A stretch of 64,000 bases of DNA, taken from the NCBI GenBank assembly GCA_039925145.1, contig JBDSZL010000005.1, forward strand, positions 6,478 through 70,477, given 5' to 3'. This document shows, piece by piece, positions 28,966 through 37,424 of this stretch. Under the pieces are notes generated by a model. The model did no database searches and had not been told where the DNA came from. It was given only the letters and a program-made list of their open reading frames with translations. Every line of letters starts with the position of its first letter. Within the stretch, counting starts at the first letter, position 1. This stretch comes from JBDSZL01 sp039925145. GTDB lineage: Bacteria; Acidobacteriota; Vicinamibacteria; Vicinamibacterales; SCN-69-37. The translations under genes were made by a program, and so were the position numbers.

Positions 28966-29115
28966 GACCCCTGCACCCCGACTGGCGCGTTCGCTCGCGG
29001 GGCCCCGGCACCCCACTCCGCTCCGCGCTTGCGCGTCGAGGACCCTGCACCCCGACTGGCGCGTTCGCTCGCGGGGCCCCGGCACCCCGCTCCGCTCCGC
29101 GCTTGCGCGTCGAGG
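28966..29115. repeat. 74-bp direct tandem duplication between nusA and infB
   Basis: The block starting ACTGGCGCGTTCGCTCGCGG at 28981 recurs at 29055, period 74 bp. The second copy matches over about 63 bp with one mismatch (CCCCACTCC versus CCCCGCTCC), then diverges. It is GC-rich, in the nusA-infB leader, and contains no ORF or terminator. The remaining bases of the gap show no gene. Confidence 0.85.
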
Positions 29116-29143
29116 ACGGCTTACCCCCGACTGCGCGCGACGA

Positions 29144-30511
29144 CTACGTCGCGGGTTCTTCCGTGGACCGGTCGTCTTCTACCGCGGCCTCGGTCGGTGC
29201 GTCCTGTTCGGGGGCCGGCGCTGCGGCGCTCACCTGGTCGGCCTCGTGTTGCGCCCGGGCCACCGCGACCACGGCCTCAACCGTGTCCATGTCGAAGCCG
29301 GGTAGCGTCAGGAGCTGTTCCTGGTCGGCCTGCAGCAGCTTCTCGGCCGTGTCGTACCCAGCGGCGCGCAGGCCAGCCACGACTTCGTCGTGAATGCCCG
29401 GGAGCGTCAGCTCGCGCGACTCTACGGCTTCGTCGCCGAAGTGGATGTCGGCCAGCTGCAACTCCACTTCCTTGCGCTTTTCCTCTTCGCTCTTGATGTC
29501 GATCTTCCAACCGGTCAGCTTGGCGGCCAGGCGCACGTTCTGCCCCTTCTTGCCGATCGCGAGCGACAGCTGCCGGTCTTCGACCACCACTTCCATGACC
29601 CGCTGCTCGTCGTCGACGATGCTGACCCGCTGCACCTTCGCCGGGCTGAGCGCCTTGGTCACGAAGGTCACCGAGTCTTCAGAGAACTCGACGATATCGA
29701 TCTTCTCGCCGCGAAGTTCGCGGATGATGGCCTGCACCCGCGTGCCCCGCATGCCGACGCATGCGCCCACCGGATCGACGTCGCGCTCACGCGAGTAGAC
29801 TGCCACCTTGGCGCGGTCGCCAGCCTCGCGCACGGCGCCGCGAATCATGACCGTGCCGTCGTAAATCTCGGGAACTTCCTGTTCGAACAACTTGATCAAC
29901 AAGGCGGGATCGGTGCGGGAGAGGATGACCTGCGGGCCCTTCGCGTTCTTCGAGACGCCTTTGATGACCGCGCGCACGCGATCCCCGATGGCGTAGTTCT
30001 CGGCCCGCGACTGCTCCTTGCGGGGAATCTGTGCTTCGACCCGGCCGATTTCGGCGATGATGTCGCCGCTCTCGAAGCGCTTGACCGTGGCGGTGAGCAC
30101 CTCGCCGATGCGGTCGCTGAACTCGGCGTGAATCTTCTCGCGTTCTGCCTCGCGGACCCGCTGCGCGATCACCTGCTTGGCGGTCTGGGCCGCGATGCGC
30201 CCCAGCTTCTCGGTCTCTTTCGGGAACTCGATTTCCATCCCGACCTCGGCCTCGGCGCCATACAACTCCTGCGCCTCGGTCAGGGAAATTTCCCGCGTCG
30301 CGTTGGTCACCTCGGTGACGATCTGCCGTACGGCATACAGCTCAACCTGCCCGGTCTCGAGGTTGAACCGCGATCGCAAGTCCTCGTCGCCGCGAAACAC
30401 CTTCCGCGAAGCGGCCAGGTAGGCGTCTTCAATGGCGCCAATCACGATGGTCGGGTCGATGCCCTTGTCCTTCGCGACGACGTCGATCATCTGCTGCAGT
30501 TCGGTCGCCAT
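29144..30511 (-). CDS. nusA: Transcription termination/antitermination factor NusA
   Basis: 455 residues. N-terminal NusA domain (MATELQQMIDVVAKDKGIDP), S1 domain (about 135-200), and KH1/KH2 (CVGMRGTRVQAIIRELRGEK and AIGKKGQNVRLAAKLTGW). The C-terminus has a helix-hairpin-helix-like region (LLTLPGFDMDTVEAV) with an acidic tail, resembling the NusA AR/DNA-binding extensions. NusA slows RNA polymerase and supports both termination and antitermination. Its operon position between rimP and infB is conserved. Confidence 0.97.
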   Translation of the reverse strand: MATELQQMIDVVAKDKGIDPTIVIGAIEDAYLAASRKVFRGDEDLRSRFNLETGQVELYAVRQIVTEVTNATREISLTEAQELYGAEAEVGMEIEFPKETEKLGRIAAQTAKQVIAQRVREAEREKIHAEFSDRIGEVLTATVKRFESGDIIAEIGRVEAQIPRKEQSRAENYAIGDRVRAVIKGVSKNAKGPQVILSRTDPALLIKLFEQEVPEIYDGTVMIRGAVREAGDRAKVAVYSRERDVDPVGACVGMRGTRVQAIIRELRGEKIDIVEFSEDSVTFVTKALSPAKVQRVSIVDDEQRVMEVVVEDRQLSLAIGKKGQNVRLAAKLTGWKIDIKSEEEKRKEVELQLADIHFGDEAVESRELTLPGIHDEVVAGLRAAGYDTAEKLLQADQEQLLTLPGFDMDTVEAVVAVARAQHEADQVSAAAPAPEQDAPTEAAVEDDRSTEEPAT

Positions 30512-30517
30512 AAGCTC

Positions 30518-31033
30518 CTAGAACTCCACTTCGAGCCGCGCACGGCTGATGAGCCCGAGCGGCACGCGATGAGTCCGTCGCCCTTCGGCCATCAGGACCT
30601 CACCATCTTCGACACCCGCCAACCGACCCGCAAAATGCGACTGGCCGTTCACCGGCTCGCGCGTCGTAATCTTCGCCAGCCGTCCGACGAACCGCCGGTA
30701 GTCGGCCTCGCCCCGCAAGGGCCGATCTAATCCCGGCGACGACACCTCGAGAGTGAACGTCTGGTCGATGCCGGCCGAGAGCTCTTCTTCCACATCGAGC
30801 AGCGCGCTGAGATCCTGGCTGACGTGCTGGCAATCTCCGATGCCGACCGGTTCCTCGGCCACTGGTCCGGCCGCGCCGTCACTCGGCGCCGGGCGATCGA
30901 TGACCACCCGCAGGACCCAGCCGATTGACTCCCGGCGCAGCTGCACGTCGAAGATGGTCAGCCCATAGCTGCCAGCCACGCGCGTCGCGGCGTCTCGCAA
31001 CCGCTCGATAGCGTCGTGTCGAGTCGATGGCAC
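30518..31033 (-). CDS. rimP: Ribosome maturation factor RimP
   Basis: 171 residues, GTG start. N-terminal RimP domain (YGLTIFDVQLRRESIGWVLRVVIDRP) and the SH3-like C-terminus are visible, with VSSPGLDRPLRGEADYRRFVG the family hallmark. RimP acts in 30S assembly. First gene of the rimP-nusA-infB-DUF503-rbfA-nrnA-truB-rpsO-pnp operon. The 140-bp gap to rimO holds the hairpin described separately and no gene. Confidence 0.93.
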   Translation of the reverse strand: MPSTRHDAIERLRDAATRVAGSYGLTIFDVQLRRESIGWVLRVVIDRPAPSDGAAGPVAEEPVGIGDCQHVSQDLSALLDVEEELSAGIDQTFTLEVSSPGLDRPLRGEADYRRFVGRLAKITTREPVNGQSHFAGRLAGVEDGEVLMAEGRRTHRVPLGLISRARLEVEF

Positions 31034-31098
31034 TTGGGGCCGGTCTCCGCAGGCTGGCAGTCGCCCTTCTGGGCAGTCAGTCTCAGCGGGGTCGCCCT

Positions 31099-31128
31099 AA
31101 AACAAAAATAGTGGGCACGGGCCCACTA
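31099..31128 (-). terminator. Hairpin with U-rich tract between rimO and rimP
   Basis: On the reverse strand TAGTGGGC and GCCCACTA form an 8-bp stem (31109-31116 with 31121-31128) with a 4-nt loop, immediately followed by UUUUUGUUUU. It ends rimO transcription, lying 46 bp past the rimO stop. Because a promoter-like element precedes it, it may also be an attenuator for rimP. Confidence 0.85.
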
Positions 31129-31156
31129 CAAGGCTTTCCCGCTAAGACCACTCCAA

Positions 31157-31185
31157 AGTATAGCAAGATGGGCTTAGTCGAGCAA
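31157..31185 (-). promoter_or_regulatory. Putative promoter of the rimP operon upstream of the leader hairpin
   Basis: Reverse strand: TTGCTC (31180-31185), 17-nt spacer, TATACT (31157-31162). The -10 matches at 5 of 6 and the -35 only at 3 of 6. It overlaps the end of rimO. Its use would put the hairpin/U-tract roughly 25-30 nt into the transcript. Visual evidence only. Confidence 0.35.
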
Positions 31186-32574
31186 CGGCGACGCGATGAG
31201 ATCGTAGCCGCGCGCCCCGACGATGCGCGATTCGACGATCGTCCCCGCGACGAGCATGGCCGGATCGCACTCCGAGAAGATCACCTGCGAGTCGATATCG
31301 GGCGCCTGCCCTTCGAGCCGCCCGGTCATGACGAGCCCGGATTCCGGCGAGGGGCCATCGACCATCACCGACAGGGTGCGCCCGACCTGCGCCTTCCGAT
31401 GCCGGGTCACGATTCCCTTCTGCAGCCGCATGATCCGATCGCGCCGTTTCCGCTTCACCCCCGCGGGTACATCGTCGTCGAGCGCGAAGGCGCGCGTGTC
31501 TTCTTCGTGCGAGTAGGTGAAGACGCCCACATGGTCGAATGCGGATGCCTCCACGAAGTCCGCCAGCGCGTCGACATCGGCCTCCGTCTCACCGGGAAAG
31601 CCGACGATGAATGTCGTGCGGAGTGTCACATCCGGAATCCGCGTGCGGATGCGATCGAGCAGCGCGTCGTACGTCCTGCGCGTGCCGGGCCGGCGCATGC
31701 GCTTGAGCACCCCATCGGCGGCATGTTGCAGCGGCAGGTCGATGTAGTTGCACACGTGCTCGCATTCGGCGATCGCCGCGAGCACGTCGTCGGTGATCGT
31801 GGTTGGATAGAGATACAGCAGGCGGATCCACTCGAGGCCAGCCACGCGGTTGAGGCGCCGCAACAGGCGCGGCAGCGCACCCCGCTCGCCCCGATCGATG
31901 CCAAAGAACGACGTGTCCTGCGAAATCAGCAGCAGCTCCCGGGCGCCGCCTGCCGCGAGCGTTTCCGCTTCGCGCACGATGGAGTCTTCCGTGCGGCTGC
32001 GGTAGCTGCCGCGCAGCGTCGGGATGATACAGAAGGCGCAGGTGTAGTCGCAGCCCTCCGCAATCTTCACGTACGCGTAGTGCCGTGGCGTGGTCAGCAG
32101 GCGCGGTGTCGAGGCGTCGTAGAGGTAGGTCGGCGCGGCGTGCGGCGGTGGCGCGACCGGTGTGCCGATCAACTCGGCGGCCGTGTAGAGGCGTAGCGGA
32201 GCGGGGCCACCGAGTGGCGACCGTGCGACCGATCCGCCGAGCGCTGCCACAATCTCGGGCACGTCGCCCGTGCCGAGCACGACGTCGATTTCTGGAATCT
32301 CCGTCTTGAGCTGATCGCGGTACCGTTCGGCCAGGCAACCGGTGACGATGAGCGTCTTGCAGCCGCCGTCGCGTTTGAGGCGCGCCATCTCGAGGATGGC
32401 GTCTACCGATTCTTCCTTCGCGCGGTCGATGAACGCGCAGGTGTTCACGACGATGGCATCGGCCGACTCCGCGTCAGTCGTGATTTCGTGCCCGGCGTCG
32501 CGGGCCATGCCGAGCATGACCTCCCCGTCGACGAGGTTCTTGGGGCAACCGAGGGAAACGAAGCCGATTTTCAT
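31174..32574 (-). CDS. rimO: Ribosomal protein S12 methylthiotransferase RimO
   Basis: 466 residues from the ATG before KIGFVSLGCPKNLVDGEVML; an upstream in-frame extension carries no family sequence. The N-terminal UPF0004 domain (three Fe-S cysteines including CPKN and VVNTCAF) precedes the radical SAM site C175DYTC179AFC182. TRAM-like C-terminal residues end the protein. RimO methylthiolates the S12 Asp. It sits beside rimP with a terminator between, so it is a separate transcription unit. Confidence 0.94.
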   Translation of the reverse strand: MKIGFVSLGCPKNLVDGEVMLGMARDAGHEITTDAESADAIVVNTCAFIDRAKEESVDAILEMARLKRDGGCKTLIVTGCLAERYRDQLKTEIPEIDVVLGTGDVPEIVAALGGSVARSPLGGPAPLRLYTAAELIGTPVAPPPHAAPTYLYDASTPRLLTTPRHYAYVKIAEGCDYTCAFCIIPTLRGSYRSRTEDSIVREAETLAAGGARELLLISQDTSFFGIDRGERGALPRLLRRLNRVAGLEWIRLLYLYPTTITDDVLAAIAECEHVCNYIDLPLQHAADGVLKRMRRPGTRRTYDALLDRIRTRIPDVTLRTTFIVGFPGETEADVDALADFVEASAFDHVGVFTYSHEEDTRAFALDDDVPAGVKRKRRDRIMRLQKGIVTRHRKAQVGRTLSVMVDGPSPESGLVMTGRLEGQAPDIDSQVIFSECDPAMLVAGTIVESRIVGARGYDLIASPLLD

Positions 32575-32693
32575 TGAAGGGTGCAGCCGACCCGTGGGAT
32601 CCGGTGGCCCCCACGGGCGATAGCCAATCCGCCATTCTCTCACAGCCGGGTGTGCCCCGGCCTCCAGGACCGGACTGTCACGTCATGACGCGG

Positions 32694-34037
32694 TCAGACG
32701 CCCAGTTGTTGCAGCGCCCGCCAGCAGACCGCGTGGAGAGACCGGAGTGACTGAATGCCCTCGATTCCGAGAAGCTCGGCCGCCGCATCGTGCTCGGCCC
32801 TGCAGAGCAGGTCATCAGCTTCCCTGACGAGTGCTTGTGCCTCCGGCAGCGACGGACCTTCGTCGATCCGGCGCCGAATCGTGGCCAGCTTATCCAGTTC
32901 GAGTGCGAGCAGCCGACGCCGCGCCTTGCGGCGTTCCCCCTGCCGGAAGCGCACCACGAACTGACTCACGGCCACCACGGTTCCGACGATCCACGCGAGG
33001 AATGTGCAGCGGCCGATCCAGTCGGACGTCACCAGGTCGTTCCGGCGGTAGTACAGCTCGGCGGCGGGATGCAGCCGCAGCTCGCCGACCTTGCGTCCCG
33101 TCTCCTCAGTCAGCGGATATTGGAGGTCGCGTGCAAAGCGGGGATCGTAAACGACACGCAGGATGTCGCGCACGACGCGGCCCGGGAGGTCGCCACGCGC
33201 CACGAGCAGGGACGACACGGCGATCGTGGGCACGGGCTCGGGAGGAATTTGGCGCTTGGGCCCGTACACCCCAGCAGGGATGAAGTCTGGCTCGGTGCCC
33301 GGAAGCGCCTGCGCCAGCGCGACGTGGTCGCGAATTGGCACCAGACGATAATTGCCGTCGTTCAGCACGGTCTGGATGAGATCCGAGCGGAGCGATTGCG
33401 TCCGCGTGGCCGCCAACATGTGCCCCGCCTCGAAATCCCGTAAGACGCCGGCAGATGTCGGGCGGACGATGGAGACTCCCGTTTCGGATGCGCCACCGCC
33501 CGGGGGCGTGAGGCCGTAGTACTCCAGCACCCGCTCCCCGAGCGTCGACGCCTGATCCGTTTCTCTCACACCGGGATTGACCGGGCCGGCCAGTTCACGG
33601 ACGTCGTGCACCGCGCTGTCGTTGGGCACAATGACCTGGAGATACTGGCGGCCCACCCTGGCCAGCCCGTACAACCCATTGGCCCTGGTTGCCTCGTCCG
33701 ACGAGCTGTCGACAGTAGCCAGATGAATGCCCCGGTCGCGATCGAGCAGCGCGTTGACGTTCTCGGGGACACCGGCGGTCGTCACCAGCTCGAGCTCGTA
33801 TCCTGCCGTGGCCTCGAGGTGCTGGTTCAGCACGACTCCCATGTGGTAGTACGAGCCCGTGGGAGCACCGAGCGCAATCCGATATGTGCGTCCCCGGCCG
33901 CCAGAAAACCACTCGGCGATTGAATCGCGGATCTCGAAGGAGACGCCTGGAGCGAGGAACTGCAGAACGGCCGCAATCGAGAGAATGCTCGCCGTGCACA
34001 CGGCCACCACAATACCGACTTGCCGCCACCGAGCCAT
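32694..34037 (-). CDS. TAXI-family solute receptor, membrane-anchored with C-terminal cytoplasmic tail
   Basis: 447 residues from the ATG at 34037; the long in-frame extension upstream overlaps asnS and is rejected. It has an N-terminal membrane helix (about 7-25) and a TAXI-type periplasmic binding domain (YRIALGAPTGSYYHMGVVLNQ, TTAGVPENVNALLD). Near the C-terminus is a second membrane helix (CTFLAWIVGTVVAVSQFVV) followed by about 85 residues of charged, helical cytoplasmic sequence. No TRAP permease (DctM-type) is adjacent. It may be a sensing component rather than a transport receptor. Confidence 0.78.
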   Translation of the reverse strand: MARWRQVGIVVAVCTASILSIAAVLQFLAPGVSFEIRDSIAEWFSGGRGRTYRIALGAPTGSYYHMGVVLNQHLEATAGYELELVTTAGVPENVNALLDRDRGIHLATVDSSSDEATRANGLYGLARVGRQYLQVIVPNDSAVHDVRELAGPVNPGVRETDQASTLGERVLEYYGLTPPGGGASETGVSIVRPTSAGVLRDFEAGHMLAATRTQSLRSDLIQTVLNDGNYRLVPIRDHVALAQALPGTEPDFIPAGVYGPKRQIPPEPVPTIAVSSLLVARGDLPGRVVRDILRVVYDPRFARDLQYPLTEETGRKVGELRLHPAAELYYRRNDLVTSDWIGRCTFLAWIVGTVVAVSQFVVRFRQGERRKARRRLLALELDKLATIRRRIDEGPSLPEAQALVREADDLLCRAEHDAAAELLGIEGIQSLRSLHAVCWRALQQLGV

Positions 34038-34113
34038 GTGCGCGGATTGTAGCTCACGCTGCACACACGCAGCGCCGGTCTGGCGTGCTGATATGCACGA
34101 CTGACGGTCGACG

Positions 34114-35406
34114 TCAGGGCGTGAGCCGGTACAGCATCCGTGGATAGGGAATCGCCTCGCGTAGATGTTCGAGCCCACAGATCCACGACACGACCCGTTC
34201 GATGCCCATGCCGAAGCCACCATGCGGCACGCTGCCATAGCGCCGCAAATCGAGGTACCACTCGAAGGCTTCACGCGGCAGTTTGTGTTCGTCGATCCGG
34301 CGGAGCAGTAGGTCGTAGTCGTCGATCCGCTGTCCGCCGCCGATGATCTCGCCATACCCTTCGGGCGCGAGCACGTCTACTGACAGCGACACTTCAGGCC
34401 GCTCCGGGTGCGGTTTGAAATAGAACGCTTTGATCGCGGACGGGTAGCCGGTCACGGCCACCGGCCCGTCGAACATCTCCGAAATCGCGGTCTCGTCCGG
34501 ACTGCCGAAGTCTCCGCCCCACTCGAAGGGCAATCCCTTCTCCTTCAGTCGCGCCGCCGCGTCGTCGTAGGTGATGCGCGCAAACGGCGCCTTCACGCGC
34601 TCGAGCGTGGCGGTCTGCCGCTCGAGTACTTTCAACTCGCTGGCGCGGCGATCGAGCACGCGTGCAATGACCGCAACGACGAGGCCCTCGGCGAGCGCCA
34701 CGATGTCGTCGAGATCGGCGTACGCCATCTCTGGTTCGACCATCCAGAACTCGGTCAGATGGCGGCGGGTCTTCGACTTCTCGGCACGGAAGGTCGGCCC
34801 AAAGCAGTAGACACGCCCGAGCGCCATCGCGTTGGCCTCGTTGTAGAGCTGGCCGCTCTGCGTGAGGTAGGCGGTGTTGTCTTCGAAGTACTGGACCGGG
34901 AACAGGGTCGTCGTGCCCTCGCACGCAGCCGGCGTGAAGATCGGCGTGTCGGCGAGCACGAACCCTCGGCTGTTGAAGTAGTCGCGGACGGCATCAATCA
35001 CCTCGTGCCGCACGCGGAGAATCGCCTGCTGCCGCGCCGACCTGATCCAGAGGTGGCGGCGATCCATCAGGAAGTCGACGCCATGCTCCTTCGGCGTGAT
35101 GGGATAGTCGTGCGCTTCGCTCACGACATCGAGACCGGTCACGTCCACTTCGTAGCCGCTGGGCGCGCGCGCGTCAGTCCGCGCGACGCCATGGACCACG
35201 ATGGCGCTCTCCTGCGACAGATGACCGGCGCGGGCGAAGGCCTCGTCGCCGACCGCGGCCTTGGACATCACGGCCTGGATGAAGCCGCTGCCATCGCGAA
35301 TCTGAAGAAAGTGAATCTTGCCGCTCGACCGTCGGTTCACCAGCCAACCATGAATGGCCACTGGCTCTCCCTCGTGCTTCGCGATGTCTTCGATGTAGAT
35401 GCGCAT
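34114..35406 (-). CDS. asnS: Asparaginyl-tRNA synthetase
   Basis: 430 residues from the ATG preceding RIYIEDIAKHEGEP; the few upstream in-frame codons come from the GC-rich repeat. Class IIb synthetase: N-terminal OB fold (IHGWLVNRRSSGKIHFLQIRDGSG), core motif 2 (RVYCFGPTFRAEKSKTRRHLTEFWMVEPEMA), motif 3 at GGFGMGIERVVSWICGLEHLREAIPYPR. It charges tRNA-Asn directly, so the cell does not depend wholly on the transamidation route. Downstream of the sugar isomerase gene by a short heptamer repeat. Confidence 0.96.
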   Translation of the reverse strand: MRIYIEDIAKHEGEPVAIHGWLVNRRSSGKIHFLQIRDGSGFIQAVMSKAAVGDEAFARAGHLSQESAIVVHGVARTDARAPSGYEVDVTGLDVVSEAHDYPITPKEHGVDFLMDRRHLWIRSARQQAILRVRHEVIDAVRDYFNSRGFVLADTPIFTPAACEGTTTLFPVQYFEDNTAYLTQSGQLYNEANAMALGRVYCFGPTFRAEKSKTRRHLTEFWMVEPEMAYADLDDIVALAEGLVVAVIARVLDRRASELKVLERQTATLERVKAPFARITYDDAAARLKEKGLPFEWGGDFGSPDETAISEMFDGPVAVTGYPSAIKAFYFKPHPERPEVSLSVDVLAPEGYGEIIGGGQRIDDYDLLLRRIDEHKLPREAFEWYLDLRRYGSVPHGGFGMGIERVVSWICGLEHLREAIPYPRMLYRLTP

Positions 35407-35413
35407 AAACGCT

Positions 35414-35474
35414 TCCCAAGCCCCAAGCCCCAAGCCTCGAGCCCCAAGCCCCGAGCCGCGAGCCCCGAGCCCCT
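35414..35474. repeat. Heptanucleotide repeat tract upstream of asnS
   Basis: Seven-base units of the type AAGCCCC/GAGCCCC, with variants (CTCGAGC, CGCGAGC), fill the gap between the isomerase and asnS. On the transcribed strand the unit reads GGGGCTY. Similar tracts lie at 42364, 42983, 52899 and 62756. Confidence 0.9.
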
Positions 35475-36345
35475 ACCCGTCCTCGCCGAACGTGAACGGT
35501 CGCGCGAGATCGTCAAGTATCGCCTGAATCTTCTGGCGAGCTGTGGTCGCGCGCGCGAGCGTCCTTTCGGCGTCGCCGTGGTCGGGCAGCTCGAACATGT
35601 ACGGCCCGGTGTAACCAACTTTCGACAGCGTCATCAATGTCGCCGGCCAGTCGATCGTGCCGTCGAAGGGCATCAGATGATCGTCGGCCTTTCCTCGGTT
35701 GTCATGGATGTGCGTCGTGGAGATGTATCCCGAGAGCAGTTCGGCGGCTTCGGGCGCCCCGCCCGTCAGGTGTGCGTGGCCCGTATCCAGGCACGCGCCT
35801 GCCGGCCCCAGGTCGAGGTCGCCCTCGAGCCACTGCAACAAACCGTCGGCCGTGGCGAGCGAGTTCGGAATCAGCTCGAGCGCGAGCTGCACGCCGGCCG
35901 CGGCGCAGGCTTCGGCGATCGGCTCGAGACTGCGGCGCGCGGCACCCGGGTCGTTGTCGCGCGGCGGTACGTTCTGCGCATCTGGAATTCCGAGATGCAG
36001 CACGACTTGCGCGCAGCCTAAATCGCCAGCCGCGCGGATGGCGGCGCGCGTCTCGTGCACCGCGTCCTCCCGCGCCGTCCCATCGGGCGACGCGTTGGAG
36101 AAGGCACGGCCCCATGTCCCCTTGATGAAGCTTTCAGAGATCGGGGCGTGCAGACTCCAGGCGCTCACATGAAGCTCGTCGAGCCACCGATGCAGATCGG
36201 CCACCCTCTGCGGGTCGTGATAGTCGAGGTGCGAGCGTGTCGCGAAGATCTCCACCAGGTCGAAGCCGCGCGCCTGGATGCGCTCGATGTGCGCGCGTTC
36301 CAGCCGCTCGCCGTGGAAGAGGTGCGTGGAGATGCCAAAACGCAT
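35473..36345 (-). CDS. Sugar phosphate isomerase/epimerase-like TIM barrel protein
   Basis: 290 residues, ATG start. The xylose isomerase-like (AP endonuclease 2) TIM barrel is seen as MRFGISTHLF, FDLVEIFATRSHLDYHD, SLHAPI, AQVVLHLGI, LELIPN, ACLDTGHAHLTGG and ISTTHIHDNRGKADDHLMPFDG. The last three carry the Glu/Asp/His metal-site residues. The substrate is not identifiable from sequence. It sits between the AmgK-like kinase and asnS on the same strand. Confidence 0.82.
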   Translation of the reverse strand: MRFGISTHLFHGERLERAHIERIQARGFDLVEIFATRSHLDYHDPQRVADLHRWLDELHVSAWSLHAPISESFIKGTWGRAFSNASPDGTAREDAVHETRAAIRAAGDLGCAQVVLHLGIPDAQNVPPRDNDPGAARRSLEPIAEACAAAGVQLALELIPNSLATADGLLQWLEGDLDLGPAGACLDTGHAHLTGGAPEAAELLSGYISTTHIHDNRGKADDHLMPFDGTIDWPATLMTLSKVGYTGPYMFELPDHGDAERTLARATTARQKIQAILDDLARPFTFGEDG

Positions 36346-36389
36346 AAGGGGCCACCGAATCGCCCTGCCGAACGCCGCAGGCTCCGCGA

Positions 36390-37394
36390 TCAGCGAAGCT
36401 CGGGCACGAGGCTCGCGAGCTCCGCGCCGACGGCCGCGAATCGAGGGTTTCTCGACAGATTGTGCCGTACGTAGCCGATCGTGCGCGGCACGTATTGACC
36501 GTACACCGGATTACCGCGGGCGGTCGCCTGATAGCCGAATGTCCCGAGCGCCTTCAGGTTCCGCTGCAGCGCCATGAGGTCGAACTGCGCCCGGAACGCG
36601 GCGGTGTCCTGGCCGATGCGGGCGGCGAACGAGTCGATGAGCTCGTCGACGAGCGGCTCTGGCAGATCCACGTACGAATCACGCAGCAGCGAGACCAGGT
36701 CGTACGTGGCCGGTCCCATCCGCGCGTCCTGGAAGTCGATGACGAACAGCTCGTCGCGGTGCACCATGAGGTTGCGGCTGTGATAGTCGCGATGGCAGAG
36801 CACCCTCGGCAGCGCCGCCACGTCGGCGGCAATTCGTCCGAGTTCCGCGCGAAGCGTCTGGCGCGTCGTCTCTGCCAGCTCGAGACCGCGATAGTTCTCC
36901 AGGAAATGTTTGACGAAAAAGTCCATTTCCCAGGTCAGTTTCCCCACGTCGAATGCCAGCCCGTAGGGCAGGTATTTGTCGTCGCGTAGGGCCTCGCCTC
37001 GCACCTGAATCGTGATGATGTGGGCCACGGCGCGCCGGTAGAGCGCATCGCGCTCGTCGGTCGTCGCGCCGCCGAGATGCGCCTGCAGCGTCGCGTCGCC
37101 CAGATCCTCGAGCGCCAGAATCCCGAGCGGCCCTGCGACACCAAGCACACGTGGGATCGGAACGGGGAGCGCGGCGAACAGCGTCGCCACGTTCATAAAC
37201 GGCAGCGTGGACGCGTCGAACGGCGTCGCGTAGAGGGCGAGCACCAGCGGCGGACGGTCGGCGAGGAACACGCGGAAGTACCGCCGGTCCGACGCGTCTC
37301 CGGTGAGCGGAACGACGTGCAGTGGGGCGATGTCGAGGTCCTGCAGGTACTGGTGCAGAGCAGAGGGCAACTGAGAGTCCGACACGACGGTCAA
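36390..37394 (-). CDS. Aminoglycoside phosphotransferase-like kinase, possibly AmgK-type amino-sugar kinase
   Basis: 334 residues, start TTG at 37394 or GTG at 37385. APH-type kinase: LTGDASDRRYFRV (nucleotide loop), ILALEDLGDATLQAHL, catalytic LCHRDYHSRNLMVH and metal site VIDFQDARMGPATYDL. APH-like proteins beside a MurU-type nucleotidyltransferase are typically AmgK, which phosphorylates N-acetylmuramate for peptidoglycan recycling. That is the likeliest role here, because the next gene (37425) is a sugar nucleotidyltransferase. Substrate not proven; resistance function is unlikely. Confidence 0.78.
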   Translation of the reverse strand: MTVVSDSQLPSALHQYLQDLDIAPLHVVPLTGDASDRRYFRVFLADRPPLVLALYATPFDASTLPFMNVATLFAALPVPIPRVLGVAGPLGILALEDLGDATLQAHLGGATTDERDALYRRAVAHIITIQVRGEALRDDKYLPYGLAFDVGKLTWEMDFFVKHFLENYRGLELAETTRQTLRAELGRIAADVAALPRVLCHRDYHSRNLMVHRDELFVIDFQDARMGPATYDLVSLLRDSYVDLPEPLVDELIDSFAARIGQDTAAFRAQFDLMALQRNLKALGTFGYQATARGNPVYGQYVPRTIGYVRHNLSRNPRFAAVGAELASLVPELR

Positions 37395-37424
37395 GTGTAG
37401 GCGAGGTCGATGCCCCGGTCGACG

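Noticed and set aside
26026..30730. Long + strand frames across infB and nusA
   Set aside because: Antisense shadows of infB and nusA; His/Asp/Gly-rich low-information sequences without domains.
34038..34355. N-terminal extension of the TAXI receptor
   Set aside because: It overlaps asnS in another frame and precedes the membrane helix; the ATG at 34037 gives a normal N-terminus.
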